Below, one piece after another: positions 55,451 through 64,000 of a stretch of DNA of 64,000 nucleotides. Location: positions 6,977,902-7,041,901 of the forward strand of contig NC_133501.1 of the NCBI RefSeq assembly GCF_025370935.1, written 5' to 3'. Below the pieces are notes generated by a model. It was not told the DNA's origin, did no database searches, and worked only from the letters and a program-made list of their open reading frames with translations. This stretch comes from Choristoneura fumiferana. Lineage: Eukaryota; Arthropoda; Insecta; Lepidoptera; Tortricidae. The translations under genes and the position numbers were made by a program. Each line of letters starts with the position of its first letter. Within the stretch, counting starts at the first letter, position 1.

Positions 55451-58400
55451 ATGAGCCGGCTGCTGTGCTGCCGCCGCCACCGCGCGCGCCGAGACATGGG
55501 CGCCGCGCTCTCGCTGCACCCCCCGGTACTTATAGTCCAACCATTTGTTCCTGACCCATCATAGAACATTCTCACTACAGTGTCATAATAAATTCCCTTG
55601 TCAACCAATTGCAAAGCGATGTCAATATATATTTTTTTTCAACGAACGAACAGCGGGTCACGTAGTACACGAGTCGCAACCGTTGCTGCTACAGTTGCAC
55701 ATGCTCTACCAGTGGCCTCAACATCTTCGTTAGGGAACCCAGAGTCAAAAGACAGGATAAGTGTGATTGCTCCATCGACATAATTGCAACTGTTTGAACA
55801 GTTACTGTTGGTGTACAGAACTCTTGTCACACTTACTACAAACATGTAAAACGTACGAGAATCTGGAGAGATTCTAGTGTTACGTACGGCACCATGCCCC
55901 TGTAACGTACCCACAAGGGTACGAGCTTAAACTACTAAGCTAATTATAAAGCTTTGTATTAAACTAAAAACCAATCGGTACTAAACCGATACACAATATA
56001 CCGGTATTTTTGGTGGCAGATTGAAGGTCACCACATTGTTGGTTGTGTGTTCCAGGAGGGCGAGTCGTGCGACGGCGCCGGCGGGCCGGCCGCGCCGCCC
56101 ACCATGGCTGACGTGATCCGGTCAGTGCCGTCTGCCGTGCCAGCTGCACTATATTAACAGGGTGTCCACTTTCTGGGAACTCACGGAAAAGTCAAGGTGG
56201 TCAGGGAAAATCAGGGTTTGCTAGAAATACGAAAAGTCAGGGAAGAACTCGTGATTTCCCAAAACTTACTCGATATTTTGACACCAGTCGTTCCAGTTCT
56301 GGGCGATGTATTAAAGATTGGCACCCTACGGTGGCACCATAAAAACAGACAATGCAAAAGTGAGCTTGTTTGGTGTGCAGTAAATTCCCATCATCGGGTT
56401 TAGCTAGTTAGTAGGTATCTTGGGGCAGTAAAAAAAATCATGTAAGTGTCATATAACCACTTTACTTAGAAACTTAGAAATGTGGTCAGGGAAAAGTAAG
56501 GGTTTTTTTTTGGGATTTAGTGGACACCCTGATTAAAGGTCTACGTTAGCTGACGTGGCTTGCACGCAGCGGGTGAACGCCTGTTGAACAATAGTATGAC
56601 CAGCGCTAACTGCGCGCGTCGCGTGCATAGGATTTGCGTCAGCTAGCGTGGGGCCTAAATTATAGTTGTCCTACTAGCTTGTATCAGCGTAAAGTTGACA
56701 CCATAAACCATTATGTGTGGCAGTTGAATAGAAATTCTGGGAAACTTTAGTGGTAATTCTTAAACCTCGTAACACATCCTCATACATCTCTCTCGCTTTG
56801 CTTAGTTTGGGACTAGGTCAATTGGTGTCAAGTGTCCCATGGTATTTATTTATTTAAAACGATGGTACCGATATGGAAGGTATCGCTAACCGATGTGATG
56901 CGCGTTGCAGGGAGAGGAAGAAGAAGGCGGGCGGCGCGGGGCTCGCCACGCTGCGCCGCCGCATCGCCGCCGCCGCCAGGCGACACAGCGACTCGCGCCC
57001 CGACAGAGGTCAGTACATACATACAATAATGACCAATGCACATTGAATATTTAAGAAGAATATGGTGCTCTAAAATACCCAGTTTTGGCTCCTCGCTCAG
57101 CGTTTTAGTGTCATTAGGCTTGTCAAATAGCATTGAGCAATGAGCTAAAAAAACCGCACTGTACTTCTGATCTCCCCACATTTATTGACGCGGAATCGGC
57201 TTAAGCAGATTAACAGATCGTTAATATTCGGCAAAAAGAGAGTTGTACACAGAATAGATCCCTGAGGCACCCCGGCGTTAATCGACAAGAGATCAATCGA
57301 GCAGCCATCAATGAGTAGTCGAATAAACTGGTGCGACTCGAGTGTAGTGAACTGTATGCACAGACAAGTAGAAATGCCAAACATAGCGAGTTTGTAGAGA
57401 AGGTTATCATGCTAAACTTTATCGAATGCCTTGGAGACGTCAAGAAAGACGGTAAGAGTTTTATCTTTCAACAGTCTCGTCCTAAAGGCGATGTGTGAGG
57501 GAAACAATCACCAATAGAAAGATTATTTCATTTTTCGAGCCTCGCTTAGCGCTTTATCGCTATTTGGTTTATATTTTCCGATGAATAGATGAATTCTCTG
57601 ATGGAAGCGCATCTTAAAATTTGCATATGCACACATGTGTGATAAGTTACTATTTTTAATTAGCTTGGAGAATTGTCTTTCTCTTTCTCCTGAGTAAGTC
57701 CTACTTCTAAATTTTCTCCATTCATCCCGAGTTTGACTGGTATCCGGCCAGTTGTTAAGAGGAGTATTGTGTAGAGTATTGGGTTTCAAAAGAGGTGCAG
57801 GTGGACCCCCATTGGTCTATGGGAGATCAGACGGGGGTCCACGATGGCGTGAAAAAATGAAGTTTTGGGAATATAGATGAAATGTAGCAGCAGGGAGTCT
57901 ACCGAAACTTTGAACGTGGTCTAGAGCTTATCTTTTATTGTTTATGGAAGTGTATGTGGATGATATGCGTGTTTTGCGTACAGGGTGCGAGCACGCGCGT
58001 TTCATCCGGTCGGTGGTGTCGTCGTGGCGGCTGGCCGAGGTGTTCCTGCTGTGCCAGGAGCTGGAGGCCGGCGCCGCGCTCAGGGACCTCGTCACGCAGG
58101 CCGAGCTGGCGAGGGAGCCCGCCGTCGCGCTGCCCGCAGCACTGCACGCGCAGGCGCAGGACAGGTACGGGGCAGGCGCGGGACAGGCACGTAGCAGGCA
58201 CGGGACGGTTGCACTAAACGGTGGTGATGTGTTACAGGCGATGGTGCGACGTGCAGCTTTGCGGCGCGGGCTGGGTGCTGCCGGCGCACCGCGCGCTGCT
58301 GGCCGCGCGCTGCAGCTACTTCCGCGCGCTGCTGCACCGCCACCCCAGGTACACGCCACACGCCACACGCCACACGCCACATGCCACCCCCATACAGCTG

Positions 58401-61400
58401 GCGGCGCGGGCTGGGTGCTGCAATATACACGCCAACGCCACACGCCACGATAAGCTTGCTAATATCAAAACTGGTGGCACGTCTTTGTTTGGAGCAGCAT
58501 AACACTCCGAAATGTTAATGTTTTTCGCCTGGCGACTGTATAATAGCGGCTAGTAGTCACTAGTTCCCTTGTAGTAATATCGTCTGTTCTGTTCGTTAGC
58601 GGCGGCTGCCGGGTGCCGCTGGACGGGCCGTGCGCCAACATGTCGCGCGCCGAGTGCGAGGCGCTGCTGGCCGCGCTGTACGCCGGGCCCGCCGCGCACT
58701 GCCGCGCCGCAAGACACGACCGCCGTCAGTACACACAGACACACAGACACACACACACACACACACAGACACCAACCAACAGCTCCTACGTGACCATCAC
58801 AGACCGATTATGATCACAGACACAGACCACCTCCAATATGACTGTCTTTATGCTCTCTCAGCTGAATCTGGATCTCTAGTATCTAACTAATCACTTTGGC
58901 GAGACGATAGAGAGGCTCAATTTAGCTGAAGCTTTTGACACTGTATGCTATGGGACAAATCTGGTGAAACTACCACCTGACGAGCAGGCCGTGATATTAT
59001 GCCTATGGATTACCAGCTTTTGTAGGGATCGGAGCATTGGAGTTCCTATGGACGGTACGTGCTCCGATTTGGAATATGTAAACGCTGGTATACCTCAAGG
59101 TTGTGTGCTTTCGCCCACGCTATTCAGTTAGTATGTTAATGGTATGTAGCTCGCTGTCAACAGCTGAAACACATTGACTCGTATGCTGACAGTCCGTTAC
59201 GTTGCAGATTGCGAGCGCGGGTTCAGCTCGGACGGCAACCTGGATATCATCAACGTGGAGGGCACCGGATGTGAGTATTAACAGATTTATGTTTAAACAG
59301 TGATTAAAATGGAATTGAAGTCAGCAAGCAACATTACGCTTATGTGCGTCTAAATGAAAAATGATAGAAATGTACATCAAAACTGCCGAAATATGTAACT
59401 AATGTTAGATTTCACGTTTTTCATTTTTGTTTCAAACGCCAAAAATGTTTTAGAGAAAATTTCTGAACAATAAATAACCTTATCGATTACTAAAATAAAA
59501 GCAAATGATTTTCGAATTTTTACGTTGTTCAACGTTGTTGACAAGCGAATTTTAAAATTATGAGTTTAATAAGCTAACTAAACTAAAGGATTTGAAGCCA
59601 TTCTAAAATCGAAGTTCGTATCGTGCCGTCCCTCTCACTCTCGCATATCAGCGTCAGCGGGACGGCAACATATAATCCATGAATGTTAAACCGATGTCGG
59701 TGGTGGTGTTACGCAGCGTGCTCGTGCTCGCTGGGCGGCGCGCGCGGCGTGCGGCGGCTCGCCGAGCGGCTCGGCGCAAGGCTCGACGACCTGCATCGCG
59801 ACATGCGCTATCTGCTCGACTCCGGTCAGTTCACTACACTACACTACACTACACACACTACACACTACGGGTGCCACGCGAGTTGACAGATGCTCTTTAC
59901 GTGCGTTGGCTTATTTGTTGCGTTGCAGGCGAGTACGCGGACGCACGGCTGTCGTTCGCGGCGGAGGGCGGCGGCCAGTTCGGGTTCCGCGCCGCGCTCG
60001 AGCTGCCCTGCCACCGCGTCGTGCTCGCCGCGCGCTCGCGCTTCTTCAGGTGACCGGGGAGAGGGGGGGGGGACTGAATCGCGTACCAGCGTGGAACCAT
60101 TGTCCTATCAATGTCATCTTGACATCCCATATTTTTGCCTAAAAAATCGCAGACGATTACTTCCACCCTGGTACGTGATTCAGTTTCCTTGACTGACCAC
60201 TTTGAACACCAAACAATCTATGGCAAGTCACACTATTGGAATATTCGGGATTATTTTAAGACAAGTTGTTTGTTTGTTTATACTCTTTATTATACAAATA
60301 AGTGTTAAGTACAAAGGCGGACTTATCTCTGAAGGGATCTCTGCCAGTCAACCTAAAAGTGGTAGAGAAGAGCAATCAAAAAAAGTATAGACAAATAAAG
60401 CAAAACACTTGAATAAATAAATGTTGTATATTTCTTACTGAAAAAATTCTGACTCGTATCTTTGAAAGCCTCGCGGCGCTCGGCTCGTACAGCAACCTCA
60501 GCACGCCATTTCTCAATTTCCAAGCGTCACTAATATTGTAGTGTTTTACTAATAGCATTGTGTGTGTAGGAGCGCCATGTCGCGGCGGTCGGGGGGGGGG
60601 GGCGGGGCGGGGGGGGCGGGGCGGGCGGCGGCGTGGCGGCCGGCGTGGTCTGCGTCGACGAAAAGGTGCTGCCGAGACGGTTCGCGCGCGCATTGCTGCA
60701 CGCCGCGTACACCGACCAGGTACGGGGGGGGGGGGGGGGCTGTTATACACTACACGTGCACACATTACTCGTTTGATAACGGAGAAGCGTGATAAAAATA
60801 TGGACCTACGCAAAGAAGCGGTTGAATCAATCAATTCTCTAGACATACCCAAGGCATTTGATAGGGTTTAGTTTTGATAACCTTCTCTACAATCCTTCCC
60901 GTTTGACATTGCTGCTAGTCTATGCTATTGGCTTACCGATTTCCTGAGGCATAGGTCTATTCGAGTAGTCGTGAATGGGCTGCTCGTCTGATCTCATGGT
61001 GATTCATCCCGGGTTACCTCAGGGTTCTGTTTTCGTTACAACTCTCTTCTTGCTGCACATAAACTGCTGCTCGAATCTTTGAGTACGCAGACGATAGCAC
61101 TGAAACTGCTTGGTTTGAACTTCCGAGCTCATCTGAACTTGGGCTCTACCATTGACATCTAATATTTCTCGCTGTAATAATTATTTGTATTAAAAAAATC
61201 GTAAACAGATAAAGTACCTATAGGTGACGGAAAATGGTGTTTTTCTATAACACTGGTTTAATTTATTATACATGTATTCATTCAGAAAATTTGTGAACTT
61301 TTCAGGTGGACTTAACGTTGATCGGGCGGAGCACCAATTCACCAAACAACACCAGCAGCAGCGGCTCCGTGAGTGATCCACAGTAGTTTCCGATTATTAA

Positions 61401-63403
61401 ACTAGACTTTATTCGCGGCTTTGCTCGCATTCCATTAGTTCCCGCAGTTGAATTGGGTTATTATCATTTCGTCTAAAAAGAAGCTGGTCTAAGTACCAAG
61501 TGGTCTAAAATTCTTTGACTCAAAATCGACGGAGCGCTGAAATGATACTATACCGTTTTGAACTATCACAAGTTGCTGTTGCAAGCTGTTTATAAGCTTT
61601 TATTTAGTTTCATCTGTCCCGTTGTCTGTCTGTCTGTCATTGTAAATTCGACCAACTTTCAGTAGTCGGATTTTTCAGTGGTCGAATTTGGTATACTTAT
61701 GTAAATTGCGTGACAATCTGGTGGTGACATCCTGGTAGTCCGGCCAGGATCGTCTCCGCGGGACGGAACTCTTCAACGGTTAATAGCATCGACTCGAAAT
61801 TTGGTATGAAAATGTAGTTTGGGTGACAATGCAAGTACAGTCAACAAAAGTACAGTCAGCAAGAAAAAATTGTATCAAAAATGACATTTACCAAAAAGTT
61901 ATTATTTGAGTTGTTTGGATGCGTAGCCGGCGACGTCGCCTTGGCGTCCCGGCGAGGCAGGGCTCTGCTTGTGAGAGTGACCGTGTGTGTGTCTGTCTGT
62001 CTGTCAGGGCTGGTCGGTGGGGCGGGGCAGCAGCCGCGCGCCTTCCACCGCCATGCTGGACGATGCCTTCCAGCTCTACGAGATCGCCAGGTAACCACCA
62101 GCGTCACCATGGACCACCAGACACCTATAATAATAATAATCCATACATATATTATAAATGCGAAAGTGTGTGTGTTTGTATGTTTGTCCGTCTTTCATGT
62201 CGAAACGGAGCTACAGATCGAGGTGATTTTTGGCATAGAGATAGTTTATGGGCCGGAGGGTGACGTAGGCTACTTTTTATACCGGAAAAATCAATTTCTG
62301 AGGGAACAGGGCTTGATAACTGAATTCCAAGCCGCGGTAATAAGACAAAATTGCACAAGATAGGAAATAAACAATTACAAAGAAAAACTTAGGTTTAACG
62401 TTGCACAATTAAACAAGTTGAATTAAGTTTAGGTTTCCAATACTGATAATATTTAATAAATAAATCCGGATAACTCACATCTTCGCACGTGGCTCGGGCA
62501 CGTAGAAAGGTTGAGAGAGGATCGACCCGTGAAGAGGACGCACTTGGGACGACCGAGTAGACGTAGGCCGGCTGGTCGTCCCGGGCCCGGGCACCGCTGG
62601 AGGGACGGCCAAGGGGTCCACAGCTGGCAAGAGCCAGCTCAATATCGCGGGTCACTGCGCCCTGATAGTAAGTATACTCACATCTGAATTGATTGAGTGT
62701 TATCTCACCTGCTGAAAAGTGCAGATCTCACTGGTTCAGTAAAAAGCTAGCCTTGAAGAGCCTTAGGTTGTACCTGTGTGGAAAATTGGGAATACCTTAT
62801 TTTGGGTTCTACGTCAGATTTTTGAAAAAATTACTGCCAAGTTTCTTGCGGCACATTCCTCTTGGCAATGATGGTTTTTTTTAAAGCGCTGGTAGTATGA
62901 AAAAATGACGTCATGGTAAAAAACCCTTTGCAGTACTTGCAGAATAATCGTTTTGATTTGTTCTTGGTGTTAGTTCACGTCAAGAGATTCTTGGAGTGTT
63001 TTTAAAATGTTATTTGTTGTGGGCAGGTTTCTGGAGATGCCGATAGTGGCGCAGGGCTGCGAGGACGCGATCCAGGCGGCGCTGTGTCCCGAGACATTGC
63101 CGCACATACTGCGCTGGACCGCCACCAGCGTCGCCAGCCCCTGGGTGCACCGGTACGTGTGTGTGTGTGTGTGTGTCTGTGTGTGGCGCGAGACACCCGG
63201 CCGGCTGACCGAGCGACTGTCGCGTTGCAGGCAGGCGATGCGCTACCTCCGCGACGAGTTCCCGACGATAATGTCGAACGCGGCGGCGGCGCGGCTGCCG
63301 CGGGCGGCGCTGGCCGCGGCGCTCGGCTCGCCCTTCACGCAGTGCAGCGAGGCGCAGGCGCTCAGGGCGCTGCTGCGGCTGGCGGAGCGCGGCAAGCAGC
63401 CCG
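55451..63403 (+). CDS. BTBD7: BTBD7, double BTB plus BACK protein, 3' end beyond window
   Basis: Regulator of epithelial cell dynamics and branching in vertebrates (family knowledge). Exons are 55409-55525 (coding from 55496, or from the in-frame ATG at 55451), 56056-56120, 56911-57008, 57984-58164, 58238-58348, 58600-58724, 59208-59270, 59717-59824, 59929-60049, 60570-60719, 61306-61368, 62008-62090, 63027-63152 and 63231-63403. Phases match at every junction, except that exon 60570-60719 needs one more base (see its entry). MGAALS is a possible N-myristoylation start. Next comes GLATLRRR and the pre-BTB helices, the first BTB (CDVQLCGAGWVLPAHRALLA) and the second BTB (ADARLSF ... PCHRVVLAARSRFF). 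YEIAR follows, then a BACK-type region (FLEMPIVAQGCEDAIQAAL, WVHRQAMRYLRDEFPTIM). About 500 residues are present. The C-terminal half lies to the right. Confidence 0.92.
56158..56531. mobile_element. 374-bp element with CAGGGTGTCCACT ends and ATTAA duplication
   Basis: Inverted ends CAGGGTGTCCACT and AGTGGACACCCTG are flanked by ATTAA on both sides (56153-56157 and 56532-56536). The interior has no domain. Non-autonomous DNA transposon in a BTBD7 intron, directly abutting the next element. Confidence 0.8.
56536..56657. mobile_element. 122-bp MITE ('ctagctgacg' ends)
   Basis: The left 'aaggtctacgttagctgacg' and right 'cgtcagctagcgtggggcct' are imperfect inverses. It starts where the preceding element's target duplication ends. 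A truncated relative is at 45752-45855. Confidence 0.65.
57145..57790 (-). mobile_element. LINE reverse-transcriptase fragment, minus strand
   Basis: On the minus strand 'LTVFLDVSKAFDKV' (near 57415-57455) is followed downstream by INAGVPQGSIL and LPNINDLL (near 57200-57280), two conserved blocks of non-LTR reverse transcriptases. Stops and frame changes show it is dead. The region 57523-57790 upstream has an open frame (SGERERQFSKLI) that may belong to the same element. It lies in a BTBD7 intron, antisense. Confidence 0.75.
58731..58771 (+). repeat. (AC)n/(CAGA) microsatellite beside a splice donor
   Basis: Starts six bases after the donor of BTBD7 exon 58600-58724. Confidence 0.9.
58885..59140 (+). 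mobile_element. LINE reverse-transcriptase fragment, plus strand
   Basis: 'LAEAFDTV' and 'VNAGIPQGCVLSPTLFS' are the same two blocks as at 57145-57790, in the sense orientation and with different residues, so this is a distinct insertion. It ends soon after the second block. BTBD7 intron. Confidence 0.75.
60570..60719 (+). CDS. BTBD7: BTBD7 exon with frame change in G-run
   Basis: It enters in phase as SAMSRRS, but past the long G-runs (about 60592-60635) the family-like sequence GVVCVDEKVLPRRFARALLH, then AAYTDQ, lies in the next frame. That frame also gives the right phase for the following exon (61306). One missing base, or two extra, in a homopolymer is the simplest cause, and assembly error is likely. 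Confidence 0.8.
60800..61135 (+). mobile_element. degenerate LINE reverse-transcriptase fragment
   Basis: 'IPKAFDRV', 'GLPQGSVFVTTLFLLHIN' and a later 'YADDST' give three conserved blocks in order, including the YADD catalytic box, with several stops between them. BTBD7 intron. Confidence 0.7.
61590..61866 (+). repeat. dispersed repeat, 'gtgacatcctggtag' family
   Basis: Close copy of 4980-5290: 'ccgttgtctgtctgtctgtc', 'tggtggtgacatcctggtag', 'ggatcgtctccgcgggacgg', 'acggttaatagcatcgact' and a 'tacagtcagca' end. Confidence 0.75.
62135..62335 (-). repeat. dispersed element ending in 'tattataaatgcgaaagtg'
   Basis: Relative of 9605-9833, including the same frame remnants (FGIEIVYGP). BTBD7 intron. 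Confidence 0.7.
62487..62640 (+). mobile_element. LINE C-terminal fragment
   Basis: Translates to WLGHVERLREDRPVKRTHLG then RPSRRRPAGRP and RWRD, the tail found after the reverse transcriptase in many insect non-LTR elements (LGHVxRM...DR). No upstream reverse-transcriptase blocks are joined to it. Confidence 0.7.
63155..63184 (+). repeat. (GT)n microsatellite beside a splice donor
   Basis: Begins within five bases of the donor of BTBD7 exon 63027-63152 and runs about 27 bases. Confidence 0.9.
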
Positions 63404-63450
63404 GTGAGGGACCCGACAGAAACAGACCCTCCCTCCGTCTACAAACACAA

Positions 63451-63595
63451 CCACCATAAACCCCTCACTATTCAACAATCCTCCCCCTAGAACCACAGCC
63501 ACCATAAACCCCTCACTGTTCAAAAATCCTCCCCCTCTAGAACCACAACCACCATAAACCGCTCACTATTTAACAATCCTCCCCCTAGAACGCCT
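63451..63595 (+). repeat. tandem repeat, 3 units of 48-50 bp
   Basis: Units start at 63451, 63499 and 63549, each 'ccaccataaaccc.tcact' plus 'caatcctccccctagaacc'. Differences between units are few. Confidence 0.85.
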
Positions 63596-63914
63596 ACACA
63601 ACAGCTTGTAGTAACGAGCCGAGCCGAAACCAAACCGAATACGGTTCCACCGCTTGGCAACTCTCGCGATGTCGATCCACCTAATGGGAGACCTGCCAAT
63701 GGTGCGTCTTCGGGTCTGTAGGTATTCGGCACTAGTGAACTTTCCCTCGACGATTATCCAAGATCTATCTTAAGGCCAGTGAGGGAAAAGCATGTGTAAG
63801 TAGCGTTCGTTACGTTAGTCTTTTAAATGTCATAATCTTCAGTTAATATACCTATAGCACCACCTTTGTAATAGTTATCAGGTATAGCATAAGCAACATG
63901 CAACCCTGGTAGGC

Positions 63915-63990
63915 AAAAAACAGTGTTAGACCCAAATAAGTACCTTGAGGAACCCCAGAAGAAGCATTATAACTCTTCGGATTTATATCC
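63915..63990 (-). mobile_element. LINE reverse-transcriptase fragment at window end
   Basis: The minus strand reads SSGVPQGTYLGLTLFF, the VPQG block of Jockey/CR1-type reverse transcriptases. It probably continues past the right edge. Confidence 0.6.
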
Positions 63991-64000
63991 GCACATTATT

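Larger units (their letters stand above)
63404..64000. other. BTBD7 intron to window end
   Basis: Begins with the donor gtgagg after the last visible exon. It holds a three-unit tandem repeat of 48-50 bp (63451-63595, 'ccaccataaacccctcac') and, at about 63915-63990 on the minus strand, a LINE fragment reading SSGVPQGTYLGLTLFF. No further exon seen. Confidence 0.7.

Noticed and set aside
1..64000. CRISPR array, operon, phage or bacterial system
   Set aside because: GT-AG introns, SINEs, MITEs and animal gene families throughout; the tandem repeats found have no spacer structure.

Overview
This is animal genomic DNA, almost certainly from a moth or butterfly (Lepidoptera). Split genes with GT-AG introns and very GC-rich exons sit in AT-rich, repeat-filled introns and spacers. 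The repeats include tRNA-headed SINEs ending in a GATGAT tail, the GGGTTCCGTAGCC repeat, many short palindromic DNA elements, LINE fragments and a BEL/Pao LTR retrotransposon. There is no operon logic, no CRISPR array and no novel defence or metabolic system. What interest there is lies in transposon nesting, exon-fragment copies and splice-site surroundings.

Layout. 1-6.2 kb is repeat-rich spacer. 6.2-16.66 kb is a damaged BEL/Pao retrotransposon: 5' LTR, gag and pol, with a 3.8-kb foldback DNA element inserted in gag. It ends in a 100-base assembly gap (16659-16758). 16.9-21.0 kb (+) holds exons of an ETS-domain transcription factor of the PEA3/ETV type (fly Ets96B). Several of its exons change frame inside GC-rich stretches as assembled. 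21-29.4 kb is repeats and unassigned sequence, with one orphan candidate exon at 29442-29582.

29.98-36.65 kb (-) is a complete seven-exon SLC25A42-type mitochondrial carrier (CoA transporter family, 325 aa). 41.77-44.82 kb (-) is a complete five-exon TXNDC9 (thioredoxin-like chaperonin cofactor, 212 aa). 47.29-49.16 kb (-) is RFWD3 (RING plus WD40-like ubiquitin ligase), its 623 aa in a single coding exon. 53-63.4 kb (+) is BTBD7 (two BTB domains plus BACK), running off the right end. RFWD3 and BTBD7 are head to head. The neighbours are unrelated housekeeping or developmental genes and show no sign of a shared pathway.

The exon models rest on hand-checked splice sites with matching phase and on family recognition from memory. 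No alignment, transcript or database search was possible. Repeat boundaries are approximate unless a target-site duplication is given.
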